Shown here: piece by piece, positions 47,306-60,100 of the stretch
Numbering within the stretch: the stretch's first letter is position 1
How the letters are laid out: every line of letters starts with the position of its first letter
NCBI GenBank assembly: GCA_965153455.1
Contig: OZ234495.1
Location: 23,246,875-23,310,874 of the forward strand
Origin: Sphagnum compactum
Taxonomy: Eukaryota; Bryophyta; Sphagnopsida; Sphagnales
Reading direction: 5' to 3'
Length of the DNA: 64,000 bases
Notes under the pieces: generated by a model
Told to the model about the DNA's origin: nothing
Seen by the model: the letters and a program-made list of their open reading frames with translations, nothing else
The model's database searches: none
Translations under genes and position numbers: made by a program

Positions 47306-47535
47306 AATCACCCTTAACAACACAATGAACACCTACAACAACATGATGAACATTAGCAACACAAAGAACACCAACAACATGATGAACATTTGTAACAATG
47401 TGACGACACCTATATACAACACAATTTGTATCTACAACAAGATGAACACCAACAACAATAGTAGTAGAAACGCAATGAACATCAATAAATGTACTTGAGA
47501 AACAAAAAATGCATTGGACATTGCAACAATGCACA
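47306..47535. repeat. Low-complexity AACA-CATGATGAACA minisatellite, array 2
   Basis: Same word family as 46315-46680, for example AACAACATGATGAACATTAG and AACACAATGAACACC. Confidence 0.7.
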
Positions 47536-48562
47536 CACATATAATCTTGCTTCCCATGTGGGAGAAATAATACCTTTTAAACCTTAAACCTAAACTGATT
47601 GCTTCCACCCTAAGACCTTAAACTTTAACCAACCCTATATTCCCTATTCATAGACCCTTAAGAATCGGACTTGAAGTTATTCTGTGTATCAAAAATTTAA
47701 AATTAAATTAAGAAAAACCAAAATTTTAATGAGCTAGGTATCTCAAATTTGATATTTATAAATTTGGGTATCAATTTATGTAGCACCCTAGGCGATACTT
47801 GATTTAATTTTTTGATTAATAACCGGTTGAAAACCAGGGTTGGTACCCACTCAACACTAATATCAAGGTAGGGATTAGGTAAGAACTACCCAATGTTAAG
47901 GCCTAAGGTTAGTATTAAAAAAGAAAAACGTTTGGTGACCAAATCATTTGATACATGATTAAATACATGGGTTTTCACCCACCTTCCACCTCAATGTTTA
48001 ATAGATGGAACAAACATTAAATGCTAAAATCATTGTTGTTAGTTTTAGCTTGTGTAAAAAACCTCCAGTGTTTGTTTTAATGTTGGGTAGGTATAAAAAA
48101 TATCCCCGAATATCACCCAAGTATCTTTATACAAACCCTTCAGGGTATCACTTTGAGTGATACCTTGGTTGAAACTTGATCACCAATTTTCATTTGTGTG
48201 AGAATTAGATGGTGAAAACTAGTTCAAGGAAAAAAATTAAAACATCGAGACTTAAGTGAGGTAAAACCCCCTTACTTAGGTTAGGTTATTAGGGTACAAT
48301 GTACCCTAGGTTGTACATTGAAATTAGGGACTAGGTTTATAGTTTAAAAGCATGCCACTTCCAATAGCTTCTAAATTATTAGTCCCACCTTAAACCTAAA
48401 TTTTGTGAATAAAAAAGTTGATCTTGAGATTTAATTTTCTTCCTTTCGTGTTATTTTATGTTTTGAATTTTGAATTACTCTTGTTTTGTGTTGTTACAAG
48501 CTTTTGTTTTGTGTTGTTTATTTATTTATTTCCTTCCTTCTTTCTCTTCTCTTTTCTAAGGT
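47536..48562. other. Spacer without a recognisable gene
   Basis: AT-rich, ending in a T/C-rich run (48420-48555). Short frames only. No repeat or RNA gene recognised. Confidence 0.4.
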
Positions 48563-48567
48563 CTAAG

Positions 48568-49388
48568 TGTCGCAACCCCAACTTTGTCCAAGTGTGGGGG
48601 TGAAGCCCAACACTTGGAAAAGTTGGAGACTTGGAGTCCTCCGGGACTCCCGAATGTTTAGAGCTCAACAGCAAGGCCCAAAACACCTCGTATTGAGGTG
48701 TTCTTGGTGTCATTGGAAAGGTCTTGAAACGTAGATATCGAAAATGATCTCGCATTGGCCATTCGGACATCTACAGCCCAAGTTATGGGCAAAAGAAAGG
48801 CCGGGAGTCAAATTGGCAGTTTGACTCCCGACCACTAAAAGTCGGGAATCGACCCTTTCCCGACGTCGCCTGAGGGAGTGCGACACGGCGTTGGAAAGAT
48901 CTCGACGAGGGCTACAACTTTGGTTCAGACCTCGTCGTGATCGGACTCCGGAATCGGGAGTTATGACCGTTCAAAGTTTTGGGAGTCCCGCTAGGACAGT
49001 TTCGGGACTCCATTTCGGGAGTCCCAAGAAAATGTGCCATTTGGATGTAGCCTCCGTGGTGAGCTGCAGAGAATACTATAAGGGGGAAGGTGGTGGCTTC
49101 TCCCGAGTCCGGGCCGTGGTGAGTCAAGTAGTCCAAAGTGCCCGTGGCTTGTCCCAACACCCAAGGGTGTTCCCGAATGTGAACTAACCCATTTGTGGTT
49201 GGTTTTGTATGCAGATTCGTGCTTGATCTACTAGTCCATCTTCCTAGTCTAATCCCGGGGCTTCCAACTCGACCCTCTACCCCTTTCTAGAGTTAGAAGT
49301 CGGGAGCGTGCCCTTCGGTCCCAACTTTCCGCAACTTCACATTGGTGAACCCTCAAGTGGGTTCACCCCGGGACCAAGGAGTGCGTCA
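48568..49388. mobile_element. Solo LTR of an LTR retrotransposon, 821 bp
   Basis: Starts TGTCGCAACCCC and ends GTGCGTCA, giving TG...CA termini with short inverted ends (TGTCGCA/TGACGCA). Flanked by a perfect 5-bp target duplication CTAAG (48563-48567 and 49389-49393). It is distinctly GC-richer than its surroundings. A TATA-like ACTATAAGGGGG lies at about 49074-49085, in a plausible promoter position within an LTR. Inverted GGGAGTCCC/GGGACTCC words recur inside. No gag-pol sequence is adjacent, so it fits recombination between two LTRs. Superfamily not determined. Confidence 0.82.
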
Positions 49389-49427
49389 CTAAGCATGGTA
49401 AAGTGGACCAAAAAGTATGTCTACCCA

Positions 49428-49585
49428 CACTACAACAAAAGGTGTCCATGTACGCTAAATGATTTCACTGGATTTTGAGTGAATTCACTGGTTGTGGTGA
49501 ATGAGCTAGGACCAGTGAAGAAGCAGTGAATTCACTGTTCTAGTGAACGGGGACTAGTGAATTGCACCCACATTTTGTAGTAGTG
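49428..49585 (+). mobile_element. CACTA-type MITE, copy 3
   Basis: 158 bp, left end CACTACAACAAAAGGTGTCC, right end outward TTTTGTAGTAGTG. Flanked by CCA on both sides (49425-49427, 49586-49588). The interior is highly similar to 43517-43670, with a 4-bp length difference near GAATGAGCTAGGACCAGTG. Confidence 0.9.
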
Positions 49586-49588
49586 CCA

Positions 49589-52500
49589 AATCCAGATTTT
49601 AATTATGATAATTTTTCAACATAAACATAGGAAAGTAGGTTCAATTTCTGTTAAAAGTTTCATTATGGAAGCCTCCATGCTTCCATTGAATTTTTATGAA
49701 ATAAAGACAAAATTTGAAAAACTTTAGTACAATAAAAGTAGGTAACAAGTAGGAATGAAAATAATAGGTTAATATTGTGTTCATTCCTATTTTTACATTA
49801 AATGTTAAATATATTTTGACTCCATTATGAAAAATTTCAAAATTCACTAGTATATTTCACATGCCATTGACTTAAAAATAAAATAGATTCAATATTTAAT
49901 CTACTTGTGCTTGAATTATAATCTACTTAATTTACAAGTTGTGATAGATCTACTTGATTTTGGTGAAAATATGTAAACTTGTTTAAAACATGTGGTTTTA
50001 AAATATAGTTGTAGCAAAGTCAAAAAATTTCATACATCACAAATTTATAGGCTTCATGGGTTCATTCCAAATCCATGCAAAATCTATTGTTTCATGGGTT
50101 TGTATCATTTACACATAAATCTCATGCATTATTTAAACATGGAAATTGTGTGCACAACTTTTTTATGTAAACAATACAAATAGACACACAACATTTGTGT
50201 TTAAACAATGCACACAACATTGATGTTCAAATAGTACAAGTAGATGAATGACATTTGTGTCTATTTCATACAAACCTATGAAAAGCAAATTTCATATGAC
50301 TATTATTGCCAAATTGTGACCCATGAAGTTTGTGATGTATAATTAAATATTAAAGTAATATTTTTAATTCAATATACCAAGGCCTACTTGATGGCTACTT
50401 TCCATTTATGTTGCAAGGTAGTTTTCTAGTATAGTTTACCATGCTTTTGCTTCTATAGTTTTTTTCTTTTCTTTTCTTTGTTCTTCATTTTTTTTTTCTT
50501 TCCCCCTTCTTGCTTCTATTTAGATTTGACATCACCATTTGGTGTTTCGCACTTCATCTATTGCCTTGCATTTGTTGTTTGCTTCTTCATGTTCCCAACT
50601 ATTGTTTTGTTATTTCATCGCATTATTATTTTGTGTTGTTGTTGCTACCGCCTTGCTATTTCACATTCTTGCCTATTACCATGCTACCTCACCGCATTGT
50701 TGCTTCTTGCTCCCACTTGCTATTGCATTGCTACTTCACATTTCACATTGTTATTACATGTTCTTCAATTATTACTTTTTCACACCTACTATTTCACACA
50801 TGTTTTGTGCTTTTTGTTTAAAGTATTTGTTGCTGCTCCTTCCCCCTTGTTGTTTTGTTGCTTGTTGTTTACCTTGTGTGTCAATTGGTACTTCCCTTCC
50901 CCCTTTTCATGTTTGCAAATGAAGGAGTTTGGAGCATCAAGCTTTTTCACTAATACAAAAATATGGTTTTTCTGCTGTTAACATCATGTCTAAAGTGACT
51001 ATAAAATCAAGATTTAATATAGGTTACTAGTCAAATGATTAATTATATACAATATGACTAACTTCAAAAGTAGTAATGACTATTATGATTTAAAAAACTA
51101 GCATTATAGTCAAATTAAACAACATATTTCACACATGCCAAAGGTGGCACCCACATGGGGTTGTTTATTTTATATGATATGGAGTAGTCATCACAATATG
51201 ACACATGTGAATATAGTGATAATTTTTATATGATGTGGCAATTCCAAAATTGAACGTCCAAGTGCCAGACGTGATTTCCATGAATGGAACAATGGGCCCA
51301 CCTAATATGCCCAACATTGATGTATGTCTAAAATCAATTTTTAAACTCAACTATGATGCTCTCAACTCTACAATTCCACAAGGAAGGATTTGCATCCATG
51401 GTAGTTCTTTGTTTTCTAGATACTACAAATGCGAAGACCTCACTAAAAAGGTCCCAATTGGGTCAAAACACGTACTAGGAGCCAAAAAGAGCGTCAAATG
51501 TTAAACATAATCATTCAAAATCAAACATTTATTTTTTTATTACCATTTAAAACCATAGTAATCATGGCAAGTTAGTCATTTTCCCTCATATGAATCTTAA
51601 GGAACTTTGAGTAAAAATTCATTTGATCCAATTTTAATTTTTGGTTTTAATTTAAGACATTTGAAAATGTACACCTATTGTGTCAGATGGAATCAATTTT
51701 GCAAAGGATTATCAAAAGGACTCATAAACTCAAAGAATTTTCATTGAAAAAAATATAAATGATAAGAATATATTAGCCACACTCAAAAAACACTCATACT
51801 TTTTTAAATGTGGAATTTTAAGACTTTAAAAATCCAAATAATGTCTCAAAATTGCTTTAGAATTTCAAAGCTTCAAAACTCCTTTACCACATATAAATGG
51901 GTTATAATGTACATGATGTATGAAGAAAAGTTATAGCTTAGAGTATAATAAAATTAAAGAATGTGAAATTTTAATTTTTGGTGATGCCTTAAAATTTTGA
52001 TCATTTTTCAAGATGAAACATTGAATCTATAAGGAAGATGCACACTTAAAAAAATTCATAGTTATTCTATAATGATTAACCAAAAAAATGAGAAAAATTA
52101 GGGAAATTTTTAATATTTTTAAAAACAAGTTACAAAAATTTCATTCAAAATTTCATTTGCATGTAAAAGATTTTTTGGGAAAAAGGACTTGTAGTCCTTT
52201 TCCAAAATAATCCCTTTGGCTCCTAATTATAGGTTTTGGCCCAATTGATGGGTGGGTTCACATAGGTAACTAGAATCTTGTGTTCTTGTTTTTCATGAAA
52301 GACAAATCCTTTCAAGTTCTTTTAAAAGAATGTTTTTTGGGATCAAGCATGAGGTGAAAGGAAAGAATGTTTTTTCAGCAAGATAAGTTTATGATCATAT
52401 TCTTTTGTCTTCTATTTTTTTGTCAAAACAAGGATGGTTTGATTAGGCATGATCATGGTTTGCCTCTATGTTAAAACAAGCTTTTATAAATGACATCAAG

Positions 52501-53455
52501 TTGGTTTTGTGGCAGGTACTATTTGTTAAAGATGGGTGTGCTTCAAAATGACGATTGACAACAAAGATCAATTTATTTGATTACTAACTTGTAGTCAAAT
52601 TGATTTTAAGGTCTTGGAATGTTTCTTTGTTGTGGTGGCTTCTTGCTTTCTAAGGATCCAGATATCACAAACTTGGGCTCTAGGCTACTATGCACTACCT
52701 GGGATGATAAATTGAAACTATTAAAAAATTCGAAGAATAAAAAAAATTGTTTGTAATGCATTATGCATTACACCATATACAAATTTTTTTGGTAATACAT
52801 TACATGATCTATCATGTTTTATTTTATTTTATTTTATTTAAAAGAAGAAGATTAAATGCAAATAGAATCATTATTTTTATTGTGAGATTCTTGAATTGAC
52901 ATTAAATAACCTTGGATTAATCCAAAGTTTTTTTGCCCCAACCACAGGGTTCTAGTTCATTTTTTCCCAAAATTGTGTTATTTTTGTTCATTTTTATTTA
53001 TTTATCTTTTATTTTAGATGATATGCTTAAAGACATTCCTTGCAACTTTGAACTTTTGCCTTGTATTGTTAAAGGACATTTGAGACAATTTTGCACTTAC
53101 ATGTTTCCATCAACTTTGGGCACTTTGATTACATACAACAATGAAAAGTGAATCATCTTTATGAATAATTTGTAAGTGCATGTGTCCTCTCTCACATTCT
53201 ACAAAATTGCAGCAAATGTAATTGTTTAGTTTTCTCAACTTTAGTTTGTTAACACACCCTAAAAATGGAACCAAGTATTTTAGATGAAGGATGTGATGTG
53301 TTGATGAATGAAAGTGAAATAAAAATGCAAGCAAGAATTAAAGGTCTAAAGAAATTTCAAGTTTTCAATCTAAAAATGATGATACAATGTAATTATATTT
53401 GAAAAAATTGCATGAACAAAGGTTAAATTAAAGACCCCATAGCATAGATTCTCCA
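49589..53455. other. Long AT-rich spacer, no gene seen
   Basis: Nothing recognisable over 3.9 kb. 50460-50930 is strongly pyrimidine-rich on the plus strand, giving long Phe/Leu/Cys/Ser frames that are compositional artefacts. A palindromic TAATGCATTATGCATTA lies near 52756. Frames at 51235-51504 and 52933-53151 have no family signals. Confidence 0.45.
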
Positions 53456-53459
53456 ACTT

Positions 53460-56400
53460 GGGCATGTGCACATGAAGTTGCTGCTCCAAGATGTGAAGAA
53501 GGGAACTTTGGTGCAAGAGCAACTTTTCCTTGGACTACATTGCAGTGCGCTTCTTTGTGTCATCATATTCTGAGAACCAGGGATATGTCTTAGTGGAAGG
53601 CAGGAATGCTGTGACAACGTAGTGACAAAAACAACTATAAACCAAAGGACTTTCACTTCATCAGTATGAAAATTTTATTGGTGACAAGCTCCACACAATT
53701 GCCTCTTCTGTACTTCACAGAAATCCCAGGTAAAATGAAATGAGTTTATTTTTGGTGCAGCTGACAAGGCAGTTGAAATGATCCTACAAGTCCACATATG
53801 ATGAACTACTAGAATGCATTTGAAATACTCAAGATATAACTCACCAAAGCATCCAGAATGGAAAATTGGATATTGATTGTGGATCATAAGAGACAAAGAT
53901 TTCACAGAGATGGGAGCTAAATTTCTTGTCTCAAAAGATCAAGGACCAAAGCATCTGGAATGGATAATTGGATATTGATTGTGCATCGTAAGACAGACAA
54001 AGATGTCACAAAGATGGGACCTATATTTCTTGTCTCAAAATATCAAGGACTCTGTCACACCTTAAACTCCAAAGCTTGGAACAAGGGGAGATTGATTGTG
54101 TGCATCTATAGCTGTTAAGAAAGGAAGCATTCCTCACCAATGTCATTGATTGACCAGCATGATAGGTGCAAATTGTAATGTGAGAGACTGGAAATGCACC
54201 CCTGAGTGTCTGTTCTATCCTGTTCAATGTTTGTTAAACACAATTGGGCCTGAGTCCTAAGAATTTCGTACTGCATCCTTGCCCATCATGCCATGTATCA
54301 TCCCTGCTCAGTGCTCATTACTCCTCACATTCCGAAACTCATTCATGTAAATCGTGCAACAAGCTCAGAAATTAGAACCCTGAGGACAACAGTTTCACAC
54401 CAGCAGCAAGCTGAGATTCTCAAGATCTCAAGAAGGTGCTTAGAGATGAGGAAGACAAGGACAAAACACATATCAAAGTTTCATGGATCTAGCCACAGTA
54501 CCAAAGCTTTGTGTATGATCTCCTCCACAACCAAGCATCGAGTATTCTTATGGAAAAATTGGGGATTTGGGTGACGGAAGCCGCGTTTCCGAGCAAGCGG
54601 CAACGCTGCCGAAAGTTGGGTTGTGGGGACCCGGCATAGCCATGGAATCCCCATTGATCGTAAAACTAGGTACGAGGTTCGCCTCTGTATCGTCGAGCCA
54701 GGACGAGAATAACGTGGAGTCGTCAAGCTCGGCCAGTTGGAAAGTGTAGTCGTTCCCGCAGTAACGGTCCTTCTTGTCCATCCAGAAGCCAGCACGAGAA
54801 AAGCCTGTTTCGAGATCATCATCAGTGGAGAACAACTCCATGTCGTCAATTGACGACGCATTGAAATCTTTTGGTACCTGGAACAACTGCGATGGATAAG
54901 TGACAAACTCCGCCACTTCATCATCTTCCCGATCACGTCCAATCCCACCATCAGCAGGAGGGAGGAAGCCTAAGTCTTCGAGGTACGCATCGATCGAGAA
55001 CTCCATGTCGAAGCTTGACGCATTGTTCAAATCTGTTGGTACCTCAGGGAATAGCTGCGCAGGACGGGAGATAAACTCAGGCACTTCAAAAACTTGGCTT
55101 GTAAGCTCAGAATCCGCTGCGCTCGACACTTGTGGTGAGATACCGCGACTGATGTCGCCGGGAATGGACGACGCCACCCCAGTCGTCGCAGCCGGTAGAA
55201 ATTGGGCATCAGCTGCTGCAGATGGCACAAAGGTCATGGTCTGCTGCATGTCCAGCACACGATTTTCATCTTCCCGATCACCTCCAATCTCATCATCATC
55301 AGCAGAGAGGCTGAAGCCTTTTTCCAAATACCCATCGATCGAGAAATCCATGTCGAAGAAAGTTCTTGACGCATTGAAATCGATTGGTACCTGGACTGGA
55401 GAAGATTCAGCTGGAAACTCCGCCACTTCACGGCTTGAAAGCTCAGAAGAATCTGCGGATGACAAGGAGAGACGCTTGACCTCGGAGACAGCCTCCATCT
55501 TGTTTGCCCAAGTGCGCTTGCTCCGCCCAGCGCACAGCTTGTTGCTCCGTGCTGAGAAGCATGGCTTTCTCGATGGAGCACTGGCTTCCGAAAGCGGATT
55601 CCGTTGCAGCTTCCGGAACTCTGTCATTCCAAATTTCTTTGCCATAACCTTGACGAACATGACAAACTCTTCCGTCGGCGGCCCGTCTTCGAGTTCCGCA
55701 GGCAAAGGATCGAAATAGCCCTCAGGATAGACGTAATAGTAAGGCGTTTTCCGCGTGTAATGCAGCGTAGTGTCATGAGCTCGCATCGCTTCCTCAATTA
55801 GATAGTAACTCCCTACCCAAATGTGTATCGACGCATTCCAGTGCGGCGCCTTCCAACGGGATTCCACACGGAACGGTTTTATCCGTCCCTTGGGCTTGCG
55901 TATTCCTGGGCTGCTGCTCATCACAGCAGATTCTCGATCAGGAACGCCCAGTGCAGGATCCGGAAGCAGCAATACGCCATCTCCACCTGCTTGCGAGAGC
56001 TGCTCCCTGCGCCAACAAACGAGCAACACAAAAACAGGAAGAGCTTCTCTCAGTTTCGTTCGCAAGAAAGAACACACTACTATCGACTGCAGCTTCTCTT
56101 GACCCATGATAAAAAATAGCAAAGCAAATCCCCCCGGAATCAGTTCACAGAAGGTGGACAATCCATTGGCAAGACCTGCTGTTGTTGCGTGACGATCCAG
56201 GGCCTGGGGACATTCTTGATGAATTCGTAGCTGTGCGACTGAAAAACTCCAGTGAGGAACGATTTTTTCCACCGGCATCCGGCGCAACTCCGATTCCCTC
56301 GACTTCGGGGCGAGATCGCTGTGATGCTTTCGCTGCTTGTTGCGACAGCTTCTTCCGTGGTTGCGAGCTTCTGCTGGGAGGTGCTCCGAAAACCGCGAGA

Positions 56401-57120
56401 CAGATTCCGCTGCTGGGAATTCCTCCGCTCCTGTTCATTCTGGCGCTTTCTTGCAATCGCTGCTAGAGCAACAAGGAACTAAAAACGAAAAACGAAATGT
56501 TAAAACCCGGGAATCTACTGCAGTCGTCGATGGATGCAAGCTCCAAACCAAACACAACCAGAGACGACCACAAAGCACAAAACTAGCGCAACCACAAAAG
56601 CAAAAACAACACTACGTTTTCAGAACCCTTGGAGAGCTCCAAATTAAGAAGAGAGGCTTTGGGAACCAAAAGAGAGGGAACGTAAATGACGTGTAAGAGA
56701 TTTTCCTGCACAATTGGAGGGCACGTTCAATCCGTAATCTTCCCTCCTCACACTGAAGGTCATTCGAAGCTTCTGAGCAAGTTCTTGAAATTTCGGAGGA
56801 GCCTGCCAATTTTGTTCACAGAATAAGTAGTAGCTGACAGGGTCATTGGATGGGTACCTTATTCTTGTAACGGCCCCCATCCATGGGCCTTAACTACTGC
56901 TTAAGGACCTGCTTACAAAATTTGAAACCTCGCAGACGGGCACCTTACATTTATAAAAAGGTCGGGGGGCATTTATTTATTTCAGGAAAGCCCACCTCCT
57001 CGGGCATTAGGTGAAGGTAAAGTTTGTGGACAAGTGAGCAAAATTCCACAAGTATTCAGTGGCGTCGCTACACGTGTGCCTGCCATGTGTAGATAGTGGG
57101 ACCATTTCTCGGCAAGCCAA
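53460..57120. repeat. Segmental duplication module A, copy 3
   Basis: Direct copy of 10840-14640 (homology begins inside the 3' flank at about 53460, later than in copies 1 and 2) and inverted copy of 30.2-33.75 kb. The sequence to the left is unrelated to module C, so this copy was truncated on its 3' side. Confidence 0.85.
54548..56438 (-). CDS. AP2/ERF-like putative transcription factor, copy 3
   Basis: Proposed exons 56438-56176 and 56006-54548, 573 residues. The donor is CAG/GTCTTG and the acceptor TTGGCGCAG/G, as in the other copies. The AP2-like segment has LIEEAMRAHD like copy 2. All three acidic repeats and the C-terminal FSSWLDD motif are present, so the architecture equals that of copy 1. 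Small in-frame losses of one or two codons (for example PLSEASAPS against PLSELASAPS, and LETGFS against LETGGCFS) keep the frame open. Differences from copy 1 in exon 1 are mostly silent in the proposed frame (see the finding on the intron model). Its protease partner is not in the window. AP2 identity is inferred from motif order. Confidence 0.6.
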
Positions 57121-60100
57121 GCTCCAAGAGCTTTACCCAAAACCTCCTTTGAAGCTCCATCCCTATGTGGGGTTGAGGGGGGTGGGTGGGGGCAAAGGTG
57201 CACCCAGCAAGTAACATTATGTTGATCTTAGCTCTCCACCAGTTAAGGATGTTAGTGTCCCATAGCTAGGAGTGAAGATCCCAAACCTTTGAAGCTCCAT
57301 CCCTATGTGTGGGGCCCACAAAGGCCCAACCAGCATGTGTAGTGTTACTGATCTTAGCTTTCCATTTGAAGCCTGTTCCTTTTTTAATCCTTTAAAGAAA
57401 TTTTTGATTAAATTTTTTTTCCCATTAATGACACTATGCTGACTCTCCTGCCTGGGCCCTGGCAGTTAAGAATTGCCCACAATTGTTTCTTACTTGATAA
57501 AATACAAATTGTTTTGACAACTCTTAATAAGTCACAAAATTCCAATAAAAGATTGATGGCCAGAACCATCGCAGGGGAGACAAAAAGGGAAGGCCAAAGA
57601 AAGGCCAAAGGATGCATAGCCCCTAGGAATTAAAAAAGAAGGAGAGAGCTAGACCTTCTTGTGGTAGGAAGTTATCTCACCCTCAGCCCCTTTAATGTCA
57701 CTTGCATGCAAATCATGAGATCTCATAGTAATGGGTGGTCTAGAACAAGCATCATCTATTAACGTAATCTTCCTCTTTATAGCAAAGGTTAAACCACACT
57801 GAAAAACAATACTAACACGCTACCTAAAAAACTGAATGCAAAAAGATAATGATAAATGACCTCCCGATCGTCTATCATGGAAAAGACGAGCACATTCCCT
57901 GATGAAAAAATTCATATCACGTTCGAGTGCGCCGTGCACCTCCATGGCCATCGGAATAAAGTGGTGCCCTCATGAAACCTCTATATTTGTAGATCTTAGC
58001 AATGGCACTAAGTTCCGTAGTTGCACCTGCTAGTCGAATAATGACATTCGGAGCCATCGTTTTTCACGTCGAATTAGTAACCACCACATCAACAATGAAG
58101 ACTTGGGTTTTTTTGAATCATGTACAAATCAATTTGTAATGGAACTCCTGATGTAAAGGCGTACCATCACTCTCTCCATACATTGTGCCCACTTTTTCGA
58201 ATGAGGGCATACATGACATCTTGGATGGCATCATGTGTGGTTATTCGCTAACCTTCAAACGGGCAACGAATTAAATGCGTGCCAAATGTGTCCAACCCGT
58301 GTTCACACTCACACGTGAAAAGACTAGATGTTGAAGCCTAAATCAAACCAAGACGAAAATGCAATGCTAAGGTGAAAGTAAAATGTGCAATGTGAAACAA
58401 ATAAATAAATGGCCTAACAATGAACCATAGCCTACCCCCTTGCTTAAACAAAAACGAATGCGAGCTCTAGATGCTAAGGAAATGGAGTCATCCTCCAAGA
58501 TAGACTTAAGGGATGTGTTGTGGTGGATGTGCATCAAAGATGCCTATAGACTTGGGGCACCGGTAATTGTTAAACTTTCAAAGAAAGGTGCATCTCCCTA
58601 GCTTTAGGAGGAAGGCCATCTCATGTTGCACATAAGCATGATTGAAGCATGTGTGGAACCCCCTCAACTTGATAAACATATTCCTCCAAAACAAGTCTAT
58701 CGAAAATATGAAACTTACAGCACAAATACAAAGCCACCAAAGCTCAAATCCCTAAAAAAACAGATGGGGCATAATTTTCCATAAAAAGAAAGCCTATACC
58801 ACCAAAGGACATTTGTAGTCAAACTTGACGCCTCGCTAAAGGGCCCTAAATAGACTCGCATGATCCTAGACCCATGATGTCCTCACATATCTGCATAATT
58901 TTCTTGTCGAAACACACCAAAATATACATGAAAGAAGGAGGAGGAAGTATTGTTCATGTGAGATAAGAAGGTCGACGAGCTACACATAATGACAAAATGC
59001 CCAAAACAACCTAGATGTCTCCCATGATGAGAAGATCATCGATATGCGCCACATCTTAACATAAAACTTCGTCCAAAAAATGCATGGTAAAGTCCTAAAA
59101 ACCCATTGGCACACCCAAAAAACGTAAGCCATTTATGACCAAAATGTAGCCTTGAAAAATCTATTTACCTAAAAAAAACCCTGATGGAATCCAAAGCTTG
59201 CATTTTGACACTTTGACCCTAAGTTTCATTAAGGCTAATTAGGTCAAAAGGTGGTCAAAGGCGTATGTACTCTCATTCATAAGCCCCACGATGTAGCTAT
59301 CATCCACTAAGGATGGAAAGACACAACTAGGGGCCCGCACAATGGTTTCTAAGAGAGTTCAATAATGGGCTTTACAAATAAAAAACCTCTTAGGGGGTCA
59401 CCTTGCTTCATGCCTGAAAATGATTCAATAATGATGACCCCTTCCATATGCCGCCTATGTTGGAAGTAAAAAGAAGAATGAACACCATAAAACAATCTAA
59501 TAAAAGGGATAATGCTCGCCAAAAGCCCTCCGCATCACACAATTCTCTAACAATATCAACTCAAGAAACATTATTAAAAGCGTTTTCAACGTCGGCCTGC
59601 ATCACGGCCCAATCAAGGTGTAGGTCGAAAAGCGCTTGAATGCCAAAAGGGACAACCTCACAACCTCTAAGGGTCAGAACTGCAAACTGATGGGGGGATA
59701 GGTGCTTTTGAAACGGCCTTCAAAATTGTAGAATAATGGAATGACTAATAAATCAAAAAACCACTTCGATTACGGCGATAGGACAAAAACCACCAATGTC
59801 ATTTTCCATTGTTAATAATCTGCTAACCCCAGCACTAAGGCCACCCACTCAGGGAGACCCCCATGAACAACAACAATAATAACCTAGAATAGTTTCGAAA
59901 ACCTTGAAAATGGGTCTTCTAGTATGAAGCATCCCAAGAGATGTTCATATACCATCCCAGAAAGTCCACTCGAAAACAAATGGGGAGCAGTGGCTAAGGC
60001 TTGGGCAAACAGAGTCCTATCCAAGATAAAAATGTGCTTAGGCTAATAATCAAAAATAGATGGAAGGACAAGGTCGAAAGAAGGGGGGTGCAACTGGCGT

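Noticed and set aside
46235-47540. Minus-strand frames with repeated MFIMLL or VHHVVVGVH segments
   Set aside because: They are products of the AACA/CATGATGAACA minisatellite, not genes.
50478-50981. 167-codon open frame rich in Phe, Leu, Cys and Ser
   Set aside because: It lies in a pyrimidine-rich low-complexity tract that gives similar frames in other registers. No family motif or signal is convincing.
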